Both the position numbers and the translations under genes were made by a program. Below are positions 1 through 9,130 of a stretch of 64,000 nt of DNA, one piece after another. Under the pieces are notes generated by a model, which had not been told where the DNA came from, searched no databases, and saw only the letters and a program-made list of their open reading frames with translations. Origin of the DNA: Natronoarchaeum mannanilyticum. GTDB lineage: Archaea > Halobacteriota > Halobacteria > Halobacteriales > Natronoarchaeaceae. Position 1 is the first letter of the stretch. The number at the start of each line of letters is the position of its first letter. The stretch spans positions 310,001-374,000 of the forward strand of contig NZ_BAAADV010000001.1 in assembly GCF_039522665.1 (NCBI RefSeq), read 5' to 3'.

Positions 1-41
1 CGATCGAGATCATGCAGGACGCGACCCGCCGAGTCGATTGA
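1..41 (+). CDS. C-terminal tail of a gene entering the window (partial)
   Basis: Frame 3 is open from the window edge and reads IEIMQDATRRVD before a TGA at 39-41. The composition fits a haloarchaeal protein and the stop lies just before the convergent response regulator gene. Only twelve residues are visible, so neither family nor function can be named, and the frame could be open by chance. Confidence 0.3.
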   Translation, partial: IEIMQDATRRVD

Positions 42-48
42 CGGCCGA

Positions 49-507
49 TCAGTTGCCGTCCTCGGGCGGCAGCCGGACGACCGAGAGCCAGAACTCCTGG
101 AACGTCCGGACGACCTCGATGAACTCCTCGGGGTCGACGGGTTTCGTGAGGAACGCGTTCGCCTTCAGTTCGTACGACTGGACGATGTCTTCCTGTGCTT
201 CCGAACTCGTCAGCACGACGACAGGGATCGCTTCGAGGTCGGAGTCCTCGCGGATCTCGTCGAGCACCTCGTCGCCGTCCTTCCGAGGGAGGTTGAGATC
301 GAGCAGCACGATGTCGGGCCGCGGCGCCTCGGCGTACTCGCCGCGCTGGCGGAGAAACGCCAACGCTTCGACGCCGTCGTTGACGACGTGGAGCGTGTTC
401 TTGATCTGCCCCTCTCTGAACGCCTCCTCGGTGAGGCGGACGTCGCCGGGGTTGTCCTCGACGAGGAGGATGTCCGCCGTGTCGGCCGGGCTGTCCGGGT
501 AACTCAC
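49..507 (-). CDS. single-domain response regulator (receiver only)
   Basis: A 152-residue receiver domain with no output domain. The acidic pocket E17/D18, phospho-acceptor D70 ([12 protein letters not shown]), T100 and K122 (FLTKPVD) are all present, so it should be phosphorylatable. The [14 protein letters not shown] start is typical of Rcp1-like receivers that work with phytochrome-type or other histidine kinases. No kinase gene is adjacent in the window. The start is a GTG at 507 with a TATA-like box 26-32 bases upstream, which suggests a leaderless transcript. The output route is unknown; such proteins usually relay phosphate or bind a partner. Confidence 0.92.
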   Translation of the reverse strand: MSYPDSPADTADILLVEDNPGDVRLTEEAFREGQIKNTLHVVNDGVEALAFLRQRGEYAEAPRPDIVLLDLNLPRKDGDEVLDEIREDSDLEAIPVVVLTSSEAQEDIVQSYELKANAFLTKPVDPEEFIEVVRTFQEFWLSVVRLPPEDGN

Positions 508-532
508 TACGTCGTACTGACGGCCGGCCGGC

Positions 533-539
533 CCTTAAA
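533..539 (-). promoter_or_regulatory. TATA-like box for the response regulator
   Basis: On the minus strand this reads TTTAAGG, 26-32 bases before the GTG start at 507. This is the spacing expected for a leaderless haloarchaeal transcript. No BRE was resolved. Confidence 0.5.
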
Positions 540-630
540 CGTCGAGCGCTGCAACGGGGCGCCCCACTTCGTCGGGTGCGACGCCGCCGGCGCCCCGGAC
601 CATTATGCGCTGACAGGTCTATGCGTACCT

Positions 631-1482
631 ATGAGCATCGCACGGCACGGCGCCGGGCCGCGGGCGGCGCTGGCGGCGCTGGGGTCGCAGGTCCATCCCG
701 TCTTCATGCTGCCGCCGATCGCCGCGTCGCTGTTCGGGGCGATCCTCGCCGGCGGGTTCGACTCGCTACCGGGGACGCTGCACGCCGTCGCCATCTTCGC
801 CGCCGTGTACACCGCCCACGTCAAGGACGGCTACGTCGACTTCTACGGCCGCGGCGAGGACGACGACCACCCCCTGACCGCGGCGGGCTGTCGCTACGCG
901 CTCGCGGGATCGACGACGCTGTTTGCCGTCTGTACCGCCGCGCTGTGGCTCGTCGTCGACGCCGGCGCCGCCCTGGTGACCGTCCCCTGCTGGCTCATCG
1001 CGTACCACCACGCGCCCCAGCTCGACACGAACCCGGTCACCGCGACGTCGGGCTACCCCGCCGGCGTCGCGCTGTCGATCATCGGCGGTTACTACGCGCA
1101 GACCGGCGCGCTCGCGGCGCGTCCGGTCGCGTTCGCGGTCGTCTTTCTCGCCCTGCTCTCGGGCGTGAAGGTGATCGACGACGCCCAGGACTACGACTAC
1201 GACCGGTCGATCCGAAAGCGGACCGTCGCGGTCGCCGTCGGGCCCGACCGGGCGTGGGCGGTCGCCTACGGGCTGATGCTGTCGGCGCTGGCGCTGGTCG
1301 TCGGGCTCGCGGTTCTGGGTCCGTTTCCGACCGGGAGCGCGCTCGCCGCGATCGCCTTCGCCGCCGTCGCCGCGATCGCGCGCCGGGCCGACCCCGAGAT
1401 CGCGACGATGCTGCTCATCCGCGGCAGCTACGTGTTTCTGGCGGTGCTCGTCGCCGCGGTGTGGTGGCAGCCGCTGGGATGA
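631..1482 (+). CDS. UbiA-family prenyltransferase (integral membrane)
   Basis: A 283-residue, strongly hydrophobic protein with roughly eight membrane helices. Two aspartate-rich motifs of the UbiA superfamily are visible: one near residues 64-80 (KDGYVDFYGRGEDDD) and one near 182-190 (DDAQDYDYD). In this family they bind Mg2+ and the prenyl diphosphate. Haloarchaeal members make quinones, digeranylgeranylglyceryl phosphate or other prenylated lipids; the sequence alone does not say which. The open frame extends further upstream, but the ATG at 631 begins the conserved part. A distant paralogue lies at 61837-62703. Confidence 0.85.
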   Translation: MSIARHGAGPRAALAALGSQVHPVFMLPPIAASLFGAILAGGFDSLPGTLHAVAIFAAVYTAHVKDGYVDFYGRGEDDDHPLTAAGCRYALAGSTTLFAVCTAALWLVVDAGAALVTVPCWLIAYHHAPQLDTNPVTATSGYPAGVALSIIGGYYAQTGALAARPVAFAVVFLALLSGVKVIDDAQDYDYDRSIRKRTVAVAVGPDRAWAVAYGLMLSALALVVGLAVLGPFPTGSALAAIAFAAVAAIARRADPEIATMLLIRGSYVFLAVLVAAVWWQPLG

Positions 1483-1693
1483 TCGGGTTTGACGACTCGC
1501 AACGGAGAAATGCTGATCGCGGCGGGGTTCGTTCGGTTACCGGAGTCCGATGATATTTTACGTCAGCCAGAGAACATACGGACGTGATCCGGCGAGTTCC
1601 GGCCGCCATCGCCGTCCGACGCGCCGCCGTCTGGTCCGCGGCTCGACTGCGGCCGGACGAACTCGCCGATAGAATCCAGAGAGGCACCCAACG

Positions 1694-2548
1694 ATGGCAC
1701 TACTGAACGCCCTGATCGTCACCGTGCTGGTCGTCGCCGCCGCTCTCGCGGTGACCGCCGCGCTCTGTATCGACGTCGAACAGCTCCGCCGAACCCGCGC
1801 CGAGATAGACGACCGTGTCGGAGATCTCGCACCGTACGTAGCGGCGACCGCCGCGTTCTTCCTCGCGAAGCGCGCGACGCACGGCCACAGCATTCGCATC
1901 TCCAAGGCGCTGGACTGGGACATCACCGACGGACTGTACGCGATCGAGGGGCTGTTCGTCGCGCATCTCCAGGACCTGACCCCGAACGCGACCTACGACT
2001 TCTTCTCGGTGATGTACATGTTCGGGTTCCCGTTCCTGCTGGTCTTCCCGCTGGTGGCGTACTTCCTGCTACCCTCCGGCCGACACCTCAAGGAGCTGCT
2101 GATGTCGTACCTGCTCAACTACTTCATCGGTACGCTCTGTTATACGCTGTTTATCGCGCGGGGACCCAGGGTCCGGGTGTCCGACGCGGTCGCCGAGCCG
2201 ATGTACGAACTGTACCCCTCGACGCAAGACCTCACGGCCGCGGTGTCGTCGAACACGAACGTGTTCCCGTCGCTCCACACCTCGCTGGCGGTCGCCGTCG
2301 CGATCATGGCCTGGCGCTCCCGTGAGGAGTACCCGCAGTGGTTCAAAATCGCGACGTTCGTCGCGACCTGCGTGGTCCTTTCGACGATGATCCTGGGCAT
2401 CCACTGGCTGCTCGACGTCGTCGCCGGGCTACTGCTGGCGATCGTCAGCGTCCGCGGCGCGAGCCGCATCGTCGACTGGGGCGAGCGCAAGCGAACCGGG
2501 ACGAACGAGCGGATCGAAGGCGGCGCGCCGACCGGTACCGACGACTGA
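1694..2548 (+). CDS. PAP2-superfamily membrane phosphatase / Aur1-like phosphotransferase
   Basis: A 284-residue polytopic membrane protein. The PAP2 core is readable: a basic motif (ARGPRVR, about residue 155), PSLHTS near residue 192 and GIHWLLD near residue 234. The two histidines and the aspartate form the phosphoryl-transfer site known for PAP2 enzymes. The long spacing between the first and second motifs and the N-terminal helices fit the Aur1/Ipt1-like branch, which works on lipid phosphates or inositol phospholipids. The substrate cannot be assigned. The C-terminal tail is acidic and cytoplasmic. It stands alone as a transcription unit. Confidence 0.85.
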   Translation: MALLNALIVTVLVVAAALAVTAALCIDVEQLRRTRAEIDDRVGDLAPYVAATAAFFLAKRATHGHSIRISKALDWDITDGLYAIEGLFVAHLQDLTPNATYDFFSVMYMFGFPFLLVFPLVAYFLLPSGRHLKELLMSYLLNYFIGTLCYTLFIARGPRVRVSDAVAEPMYELYPSTQDLTAAVSSNTNVFPSLHTSLAVAVAIMAWRSREEYPQWFKIATFVATCVVLSTMILGIHWLLDVVAGLLLAIVSVRGASRIVDWGERKRTGTNERIEGGAPTGTDD

Positions 2549-2663
2549 GCGACTCGTTCGGACCCGGTTCGATCGCCGCCGCCCGCACCGAGGAGAAAGC
2601 ATTTATCGGACGGGCGACCCATCTCCGTACGACAGCGCGATCACGACGCTCGCTTCGAGATTC

Positions 2664-2741
2664 ATGACGAAACGATCCGAGGAGAGACGCCGGGAATCGA
2701 CCGAACCGGAGAGCGGCGTCGCCGCGAGGTGGCGGCCGTGA
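2664..2741 (+). CDS. possible 25-codon leader ORF coupled to the next gene
   Basis: ATG at 2664 opens a 25-residue frame rich in Arg and Glu (begins MTKRSEERRR). Its TGA overlaps the GTG start of the downstream gene (GTGA at 2738-2741). A TATA-like ATTTAT lies near 2609-2614. The stop/start overlap is the kind seen in translational coupling. Nothing else supports the frame and it may be chance. Confidence 0.25.
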   Translation: MTKRSEERRRESTEPESGVAARWRP

Positions 2742-3724
2742 ACCGACGCAAACTCCTCAAGCTGCTCGGCGGCGGCGCGGTCACCGTCGGCAGCGGGAAG
2801 GCGCTGTACAACACGCAGGTCGGCTACGGCGTCGTCACCGGCACGAACGTCACCGAGCAGGACCTCCGGCCGCTGATCGCCCAGTACATGCGCGTCGACG
2901 ACTACCGGGCCGAACTAGACGAGTACGCCGTCGAGCTGTCGGGCGACACCGTCGCAGTGCTAGACGGGGACGACGTCCTCGCCGAGCGCTCGGTGACCGA
3001 CACCACGCCGGAGGAGGGCGCCGCGGTCGACGCCGAGTTCGATCTCGCGGGCGGGCCGGTCGAGGAGCTCGTTCGGGACGTCCCGGCGCTCAGGGCGGGC
3101 GAGTTCGTCGTCGAGGGCGCCAAGTTCGACGAGTTCTTCGATCGGATCGCCGACGCCGACGCGAGCCCGTTCTCGACCGGCGCGACCCGCGACGGGTACG
3201 ACTACGCCGACGCCGAGACCGTCGGCGCGTTCATCGGCGCCGATCCGGCCGATCCCGAGCGCGTCGTCACGGCGCTGCGGGCGGCGTTCCGCGAGCACAG
3301 CAGCTACGACAAGCCCCGGTACGTCGCCGGGTCGATCGAAGATAACATTCTGTTCGGGACGGTCGATCTCAGAAAGCACTTCGAGTCGCCGGTCGGCTTC
3401 GAGGCCCTGGAGTCCGGCGAGGCGACCGGCCTGTTCTGCACGGAGCTGACGCGACGCGCGAACGAATCGCTCCACGCCGTCCCCGCCCACGAGGCGACCG
3501 CGCCGGTCGTCTCGATGTTCGTCAGCGACACCCGCCACAAGCACGCCTACACGGGCGTCGCGACCATCCTGCGCGAGGACGGCAAACTCGTGATGGCGAT
3601 CACGTTCCTCGATTACATGCACTCGACGCTGTACGACGATCTCAAGTTGACCGGCGTGCTCGGCGACGGGCTTGACGCCTACAACTCGCGGCACCGGGCG
3701 ACCGACATCTACTGGCACCGGTAG
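2738..3724 (+). CDS. exported protein of unknown function with Tat-like N-terminus
   Basis: A 328-residue protein. Residues 1-25 contain NRRKLLKLLGG followed by a short apolar stretch, resembling a twin-arginine export signal, although the hydrophobic part is weak. I do not recognise a domain in the rest; it is a mixed alpha/beta acidic protein with one Cys and several His near the C-terminus (SDTRHKHAYTG). The GTG at 2738 was preferred to one at 2729 because GAGGTG lies at 2726-2731, a proper SD distance before it. It may be coupled to the small frame at 2664-2741. No catalytic motif is visible. Confidence 0.7.
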   Translation: MNRRKLLKLLGGGAVTVGSGKALYNTQVGYGVVTGTNVTEQDLRPLIAQYMRVDDYRAELDEYAVELSGDTVAVLDGDDVLAERSVTDTTPEEGAAVDAEFDLAGGPVEELVRDVPALRAGEFVVEGAKFDEFFDRIADADASPFSTGATRDGYDYADAETVGAFIGADPADPERVVTALRAAFREHSSYDKPRYVAGSIEDNILFGTVDLRKHFESPVGFEALESGEATGLFCTELTRRANESLHAVPAHEATAPVVSMFVSDTRHKHAYTGVATILREDGKLVMAITFLDYMHSTLYDDLKLTGVLGDGLDAYNSRHRATDIYWHR

Positions 3725-3819
3725 CGTCGGTCGACTGCGGGCGATCGCGCGACGACGCCGAACGTCGGTTCGCGGCTCGGCGCGTCCGCGCGACACGCCT
3801 CTCCCGGCCGATCATAGAA

Positions 3820-3826
3820 TTTAAAT
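3820..3826 (+). promoter_or_regulatory. TATA box for the membrane-anchored protein at 3850
   Basis: TTTAAAT lies 24-30 bases before the GTG at 3850, supporting a leaderless transcript and that start codon. Confidence 0.55.
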
Positions 3827-3849
3827 TACATCTTCGCCATCGTTCGTGC

Positions 3850-4296
3850 GTGAAACGCTCTCCGGCGCTACTGTTGTCCCTCCTCCTCGGTATCGGACTG
3901 TTTGCGTACCCGCTGGCCAGCCCGGTTCCGGAGCCCAGCGAGGAACTTGAACTGACGGTCGAACCGGCGCCGGAGAATCGAAACTTCACGGCCGACCGCG
4001 AGTACCGACAGCTCTCGGCCGACGCGCGGGCGTTCTTCGACGCCGCCGCGCCGAACGGAACGGCGACTCGATCGCTCGGTGAGGCGCCCGAGCCCTGGGC
4101 GACGCAGGCGAACGAGAGCCAGCGCGGCGCCGCGACCTCCGATGTCGTCGAAAAAGACGGGCAGCTGTATCTCGTATTCCCGGTGCGGTGGATGCCCGGA
4201 ATCGACCCGGTCAAACTCCTCTCGCGGTTCGGGTCGCTCGCCGCCGGTATCTGTCTCGTGACCTACGTCGGGTACAGGCAGTTCGTGGGGGAGTAG
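3850..4296 (+). CDS. small membrane-anchored extracytoplasmic protein, unknown function
   Basis: A 148-residue protein with an N-terminal hydrophobic segment (residues 4-24) and a second near the C-terminus (about 124-142), leaving an acidic loop outside the membrane. The loop contains YRQLSADARAFFDAA and VVEKDGQLYLVFPVRW, a pattern I have seen in other haloarchaeal membrane proteins of unknown role. The GTG start is supported by a TATA box 24-30 bases upstream. No catalytic motif or lipobox is visible. Confidence 0.75.
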   Translation: MKRSPALLLSLLLGIGLFAYPLASPVPEPSEELELTVEPAPENRNFTADREYRQLSADARAFFDAAAPNGTATRSLGEAPEPWATQANESQRGAATSDVVEKDGQLYLVFPVRWMPGIDPVKLLSRFGSLAAGICLVTYVGYRQFVGE

Positions 4297-4380
4297 CGAC
4301 CGGCGGTGCCGAACGACCACCATAGCGGCTATCGCAGTATCCGAACGCGGACGAAGCGGGCGGTGGTTCCCTCTCGGCCG

Positions 4381-5559
4381 TCAGTTCGTACTGACGATCT
4401 TGATCACGTCGCCCTCCTCCAGTTCGTACCCCTCGCCGACCTCGCGATTCGTGCGGGCGTCGACGGCGTGGAGGTAGCCGTCGCCGATGTCGGAGTGGAC
4501 GGCGTAGGCCAGATCGACGGGCGTCGAACCGTCGGGCAGCAGGAAGGCGTCGGGCAGCACGTTGCCCTTCGCGTCGGTCCACTTGCTCTGGTCCTGGACG
4601 GGGTAGGCCGTGAGCCGGTCGAGCAGGTCGTACACCGCGAAGTCCAGCGCGCCCTGGATTCCCGTGCCGTCCCAGTGTGCGATGGTGTCGCGCAGGTCGG
4701 TCAGCGCGTCGCGCTGCTGGTCGTTGACGTCGCCGACGATCTCGAAGTCGCCGTCGCCCGGGTCGTAGTCGACCAGGCCACCGTCGGCGGCGTTGCGCAG
4801 CGCGAGCTCGCCCTCCGCCGTGGTGGGAATCACCGGCTTGTCCAGTTCGAGCAGGCGCTCGACGTTCTCCTCGGGCGCGACGTCGATCTTGTTCGCGGCG
4901 ACGATGATCGGCTTCGTCCGGGCGCGGACGTCCCGCGCGAGTTCCTCGCGGTGCTCGTCGGTCCACTGGATCGGGTCGTCGGGGTAGTCGAGGCTGCGCA
5001 GGCTCGCCGCCACGTCGGCCTCGGTGGCGCCGAAGCCCGTCAGCATGTCGGCCAGCGCGTCGTCGATGTCGAAGTCGGGCGATCGGGACTTGCGCTCGAC
5101 GGTCTCCCAGTTGTCGTCGATGATGCCCGCGAGCCAGAGGTCCATCTCCTCCTCGACGAAGTCGATGTCATCGATCGGATCGTGCTCGCCGATCTCGACC
5201 GGCTCGCCCTCCTCGTTCGTCGCGCCGGAGGCGTCGATCACGTTGACGATCGCGTCGGCGTTGGTCAGCTCGTCGAGGAACTGATTACCTAACCCTTTGC
5301 CCTCGTGGGCGCCGGGGACCAGCCCCGCGACGTCGAGCAGCTCGATCGGGACGTAGCGCTTCCCGTCCCGGCAGTTCTCGTTGCCACAGCGCTCCTCGCG
5401 GTCGAGGCAAGGACAGTCGGTTCGGGCGTGGGTCACGCCGCGGTTCGCGTCGATCGTCGTGAACGGGTAGTTCGCGACGTCGACGTCGGCCCGCGTCGCC
5501 GCGGTGTAAAACGTGGACTTGCCGGCGTTCGGCTTCCCGGCAAGCGCGATGGAGATCAT
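4381..5559 (-). CDS. ychF: YchF/OLA1-family translation-associated GTPase/ATPase
   Basis: A 392-residue P-loop protein of the Obg-related YchF/OLA1 family. The G1 loop GKPNAGKS is at residues 8-15, the LLDVAGLVPGAHEGKGLGNQFLDEL-type G3/switch segment follows, and NKID lies mid-protein. The C-terminal 70-80 residues form the TGS domain (ending EEGDVIKIVSTN). A Cys-rich insert (CPCLDREERCGNENC) after the first strand is typical of the archaeal branch. Family members bind ribosomes and hydrolyse ATP and/or GTP. It is convergent with the upstream gene and divergent from the small membrane protein at 5675. Confidence 0.95.
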   Translation of the reverse strand: MISIALAGKPNAGKSTFYTAATRADVDVANYPFTTIDANRGVTHARTDCPCLDREERCGNENCRDGKRYVPIELLDVAGLVPGAHEGKGLGNQFLDELTNADAIVNVIDASGATNEEGEPVEIGEHDPIDDIDFVEEEMDLWLAGIIDDNWETVERKSRSPDFDIDDALADMLTGFGATEADVAASLRSLDYPDDPIQWTDEHREELARDVRARTKPIIVAANKIDVAPEENVERLLELDKPVIPTTAEGELALRNAADGGLVDYDPGDGDFEIVGDVNDQQRDALTDLRDTIAHWDGTGIQGALDFAVYDLLDRLTAYPVQDQSKWTDAKGNVLPDAFLLPDGSTPVDLAYAVHSDIGDGYLHAVDARTNREVGEGYELEEGDVIKIVSTN

Positions 5560-5644
5560 TGGAACGACCTACTCGCGTCGCCGAAAATTGCCTTTCGGTT
5601 CCGCGAGGATCGCCGCCCCCCGTTCGAGCGGAGCGCGGGCAAGA

Positions 5645-5650
5645 TTTATT
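5645..5650 (+). promoter_or_regulatory. TATA-like box for the gene at 5675
   Basis: TTTATT lies 25-30 bases before the ATG at 5675, implying a leaderless or nearly leaderless mRNA. Confidence 0.5.
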
Positions 5651-5674
5651 CTAGAGGGTGCCGTACAGTTCAGT

Positions 5675-5953
5675 ATGTCGACAGCTAGGCCGTTTTTCCT
5701 CCAGTCGTCGGGAGAACTCGACACCGATCGGATACTGTACGAGGCGATCCCGCTCGCGAAGCTCGTCGCCGCCGTCGGGCTGGTCGCGCTCGTCCCGGTG
5801 TTTCTGCAGGTCGTGCTGGGCACTATCCTCGGCGTTCCCTCTCCGCTCGGGCTCCTGTTGACGGTCGCGACGCAGTTCGTGCTCGCGGTCGGGACCGGCA
5901 TCGTGCTCATGTACGTCGTCGTCCGCGCGAACCAGATCTCCGAGGAACCGTAG
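5675..5953 (+). CDS. small two-helix membrane protein, unknown function
   Basis: A 92-residue protein with a polar N-terminal segment (FFLQSSGELDTDRILYEAIPL) of which only the start is shown here: FFLQSSGELD. Two membrane helices follow, near residues 27-50 and 58-82, with a short charged tail. ATG 5675 was chosen over longer frames because of the TATA-like element at 5645. The next gene starts five bases after its stop, so the two are probably co-transcribed. I do not recognise the family. Confidence 0.7.
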   Translation: MSTARPFFLQSSGELDTDRILYEAIPLAKLVAAVGLVALVPVFLQVVLGTILGVPSPLGLLLTVATQFVLAVGTGIVLMYVVVRANQISEEP

Positions 5954-5957
5954 CACG

Positions 5958-7661
5958 ATGCGGGGAGCGGAACCGGTCGCCCGATTGCTGACGCGGTGGG
6001 TCGAACGCAGGAGCGACCTGCCGCCCGCCGAGACGCGCGACGTCGGCGCCGAGACGGTCGCGGTGCCGATGCCCGACGGGACGGATCTGGAGGCGACCCA
6101 CTACTACCCTCGCGACCTCGACGGCCGCCCGACCGTCCTGGTCCGAACGCCGTACCCGCGCACCGGGATGGGACTGATCGGTCGCCTGATCGCCGAGCGA
6201 GGGTTTCACGTGCTGTTCCAGAGCTGCCGCGGGACGTTCGGCTCCGGGGGCGAGTTCGTCCCCTTCGAGAACGAGCGCGCCGACGGGCTGGCGACGATCG
6301 AGTGGCTCGACGACCAGCCGTGGTTCACGGGCGAACTCGGCACGACGGGGATGAGCTACCTCGGGTATACTCAGTGGGCCGTCGCCGACCACCCCGCGAT
6401 CGACGCGATGTCGACCCAAGCGACGGCGTCGAACTTCGAGCGCGTGACCCGGCCCGGCGGCGCGTTCGCGCTCGGCACGTCTCTGCGCTGGGCGGCGTCG
6501 ATGGCCGACTCCCAATCTACCTGGCGCTTTTTCGCCCGGAGCGCCGGCATCGGCGCCGATGTCGAGGCGGGTTTCGAGACGCTCCCGCTCGTCGAAGCCG
6601 ATCGGACAGTTGTCGGCGAACCGATCGACGCCTGGCGCCGGAACTTCGGGGACCCCGACCGGTGGCGAGAGATCGACCACAGCGACCGCGTCGCCGACGC
6701 CGCGCCGACCCACCACGTCGGCGGCTGGTACGACATCGCGCTCCCGCCGCTGCTCGACGACTACCGCCGGCAGGTCGACGCCGGCGCGGAGCCGTACCTG
6801 ACGATCGGCCCGTGGGGCCACATGGATCCGGGGCTCAACGGCGCCTGCGTCGACCAGTCGATCCGCTGGCTCCGCGCGCGCCTGCTGGGCGACGAGGCGG
6901 CGCTGCGCGAGGACCCGGTTCGGCTATTCGTGCAGAGATCGACGGCGTCCGGCGAGGACGCCGCGGCGTCGACCGGCGACGACGCCGGAGCGCAGTCGGG
7001 CGAGTGGCGAACGTTCGAGTCGTGGCCGCCCAGCGACGTCGACGCCGAGAGTCGGTTCCTACAGCCGGACGGCGAACTTGGCGACGAGTCGCCTGGGGAG
7101 CGCGGCGTCGAAGAGTACCGATACGACCCCGCGGATCCGACCCCCTCGGTCGGCGGCGCGACGTTCGACGAGGAAGCGGGGCAGGCCGACCAGACGGAAC
7201 TCGAAGCGCGCGACGACGTGCTGACGTACACGACCGACCCGCTGAGCGAGCCCGTCACCGCGATCGGCCCCGTCTCGGCGGAGCTGTTCGTCGAATCCAG
7301 CCGCGAGCGCGCCGACATCTACGCGTGCCTGTGCGACGTCGATCCCACCGGTGCGTCGCTGAACGTCTGCGACGGGATCAGGAGAGTGGCGTTCGACGAG
7401 CGCGACGCCGGCGATCACTCCGAGGCGGTCGACGGGGACGGCGTCCGCCGCGTCGAGGTCGAGCTCTGGCCGACGGCGTACCGCTTCGGGCGCGGCCACC
7501 GCCTCCGGCTGCAGATAGCGAGCGGCGCGTTCCCGCGCTTCGATCGCAATCCGGGACGGCCGGACCCGCCCGGCGAGTCAGCGACGCTGCTGCCCGCCGA
7601 CCAGCGGGTCCACCGGGGTCCCGATCGTCCGTCTCGCGTCGCGCTGTCGACGCTCGAGTGA
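5958..7661 (+). CDS. CocE/NonD-family (S15-type) serine hydrolase
   Basis: A 567-residue alpha/beta hydrolase of the X-Pro dipeptidyl-peptidase/cocaine-esterase group. The nucleophile elbow GMSYLG is near residue 131. The oxyanion part (RTPYPRTGMG) precedes it and the catalytic Asp/His region follows (HHVGGWYDIALPP, then IGPWGHMDPG). The C-terminal third is the beta-rich jelly-roll domain of this family (LTYTTDPLSEPVTAIGP). Members hydrolyse esters, acylated beta-lactams or peptides; the substrate here is open. No signal peptide is seen, so it should be cytoplasmic. It lies five bases downstream of the small membrane protein gene. Confidence 0.88.
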   Translation: MRGAEPVARLLTRWVERRSDLPPAETRDVGAETVAVPMPDGTDLEATHYYPRDLDGRPTVLVRTPYPRTGMGLIGRLIAERGFHVLFQSCRGTFGSGGEFVPFENERADGLATIEWLDDQPWFTGELGTTGMSYLGYTQWAVADHPAIDAMSTQATASNFERVTRPGGAFALGTSLRWAASMADSQSTWRFFARSAGIGADVEAGFETLPLVEADRTVVGEPIDAWRRNFGDPDRWREIDHSDRVADAAPTHHVGGWYDIALPPLLDDYRRQVDAGAEPYLTIGPWGHMDPGLNGACVDQSIRWLRARLLGDEAALREDPVRLFVQRSTASGEDAAASTGDDAGAQSGEWRTFESWPPSDVDAESRFLQPDGELGDESPGERGVEEYRYDPADPTPSVGGATFDEEAGQADQTELEARDDVLTYTTDPLSEPVTAIGPVSAELFVESSRERADIYACLCDVDPTGASLNVCDGIRRVAFDERDAGDHSEAVDGDGVRRVEVELWPTAYRFGRGHRLRLQIASGAFPRFDRNPGRPDPPGESATLLPADQRVHRGPDRPSRVALSTLE

Positions 7662-7701
7662 GCGCTGGCGGAACGGTTCGCCGAAACGCAAAACGCCGAC
7701 G

Positions 7702-8439
7702 CTACAGCTCGACGGCCAGCATCAACTCGTCGACGTACTCGTCGTCGATCCGGTAGTGGTCCTCGCGGACGGCCTCGATCTCCCAGCCGTGGCCTTCGAG
7801 GAACTCGACGGCGGCGTCGTTCGTCGCCGGGACGCTCTGGTACACTTTCTCGTAGTCGTTCTGCCCGGCCCACTCCAGGGCTCGGGAGAGCAGGTGGCTG
7901 CCGAGGCCGTCCCCGCGGTACTCCGGCAGGACGCCGACGGTCAACTCGGCGGTGTGGCGCAGCTTCGCCAGCTCCGGCGCGCGGACGTGTGCCCAGCCGA
8001 CCACCTCGTCCTCGACGGTCGCGACGAAGAACATCCGCGACTCGATCTCGTTGTGCCGCAGCAGGGCGTCCTCGCGGTCGATCTCCTGGGCGACCGTCTC
8101 GGCGACGATGTGGTCGCCCGGCTCGGCGACCCGCCGGATGACGCCGACGATCCCCGTCAGGTCCTCCTGGCGCGCCGGGCGGACCGCGAACGCCCGCTCG
8201 CCCCGAGAGAACTCCTCGCGCCCCGCGTCGTCGAGGGCGACCGCCAGCTCGCCGCCGTCGGTCAGCGTCAGGTGGCCGTCGCGCCGGAGCATCGACACGT
8301 GGTGGCGAAACCCTCTGCTGTCGTCCGGCAGCAGCTCTTCCCGGACGGTCTCGGGGTCGACCGACCCGCGTCGCTCGACGTACTCGTAGATGCGCTGGCG
8401 ATCCCTGTGGTCGAACTGCAGCGACTGTGCCGTCCCCAT
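7702..8439 (-). CDS. wHTH-GNAT acetyltransferase fusion (paralogue 1)
   Basis: A 245-residue protein. Residues 1-75 look like a winged helix (FDHRDRQRIYEYVERRG, then RGFRHHVSMLRRDGHL). Residues 85-245 are a GNAT acetyltransferase, with the acetyl-CoA loop VLPEYRGDGLGSHLL and the late AVEFLEGHGW strand. It is a close, equal-length paralogue of the product at 9131-9868. The two genes lie on the same strand with an unrelated gene on the opposite strand between them. ATG 8437-8439 was chosen because it gives the same length as the paralogue. The substrate is unknown; the fused DNA-binding-like domain may make it a regulator or a dimerisation module. Confidence 0.85.
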   Translation of the reverse strand: MGTAQSLQFDHRDRQRIYEYVERRGSVDPETVREELLPDDSRGFRHHVSMLRRDGHLTLTDGGELAVALDDAGREEFSRGERAFAVRPARQEDLTGIVGVIRRVAEPGDHIVAETVAQEIDREDALLRHNEIESRMFFVATVEDEVVGWAHVRAPELAKLRHTAELTVGVLPEYRGDGLGSHLLSRALEWAGQNDYEKVYQSVPATNDAAVEFLEGHGWEIEAVREDHYRIDDEYVDELMLAVEL

Positions 8440-8619
8440 ACGAGAACATGTAACGCGTCCTACCCTCTTTACCGTTTGCCCGAAATCGCAGTACGGCGCC
8501 CGGATACTTTGACTCGAAGCCGAGTTAAGGCGTCGCCGATGTCCTCGCAGTGGCGCCTCGATGCGGCGATGCCGAGTCCCGGCGGGCGTCTTTTGGAGCG
8601 GGCGGGACAAAGCGGCGCT

Positions 8620-9027
8620 ATGGACGACGACGAACGGGAGAAGCTGCTCAGGCGCGTCAACCGCCAGGGGGCGACGGTCGGAGCGTCGATGCCCGAGACG
8701 ATCGCGATCGGCGACGAGGAGCTGGCGCTCAGGGAGTTCGTGATCGAGACGCGGAAGATCGATCGACTCCCGCCGGACACCGAGGAGACGCTGACGGCCG
8801 CGAAGCGATCCCTCCGGAAGGAACGGGCCCGGCGGATCGAGCGACTGGAGTCGGCCCCGCTCGACCGGGACGCGGCGGAGGAACTCGCCGGCGAGATCAC
8901 CGGTATCGACCGGGCGCTGAACGCCCTTGGAAACGTACGCAAACCGACGTACTCCGAGACGGAGCGAAGCGCCTCGATCGACGATCACAAGCGGTGGCTC
9001 GGCTTCCTGAAGACGATCCGGTCGTGA
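8620..9027 (+). CDS. conserved small haloarchaeal protein of unknown function
   Basis: A 135-residue, helical, highly charged protein with no Cys and no membrane segment. Its organisation (KLLRRVNRQGATVGASMP at the start, a basic KRSLRKERARRIERLE helix, GIDRALNALG and a C-terminal WLGFLKTIR) resembles a family seen widely in haloarchaea, possibly the one catalogued as DUF5788; I could not check this. It sits between the two wHTH-GNAT paralogues on the opposite strand. ATG 8620 starts the conserved part; a much longer open frame upstream is a shadow of the acetyltransferase gene. Confidence 0.75.
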   Translation: MDDDEREKLLRRVNRQGATVGASMPETIAIGDEELALREFVIETRKIDRLPPDTEETLTAAKRSLRKERARRIERLESAPLDRDAAEELAGEITGIDRALNALGNVRKPTYSETERSASIDDHKRWLGFLKTIRS

Positions 9028-9130
9028 GCGCTGCGCGGCGTTCCGAGAAGCAGGGGGAGTAATAGAGACGTTCGTCGTGCGTGGCCGACGCACGCTCTCG
9101 GTCAGCGGGATGTCGACGCCGCGAGGCGAC

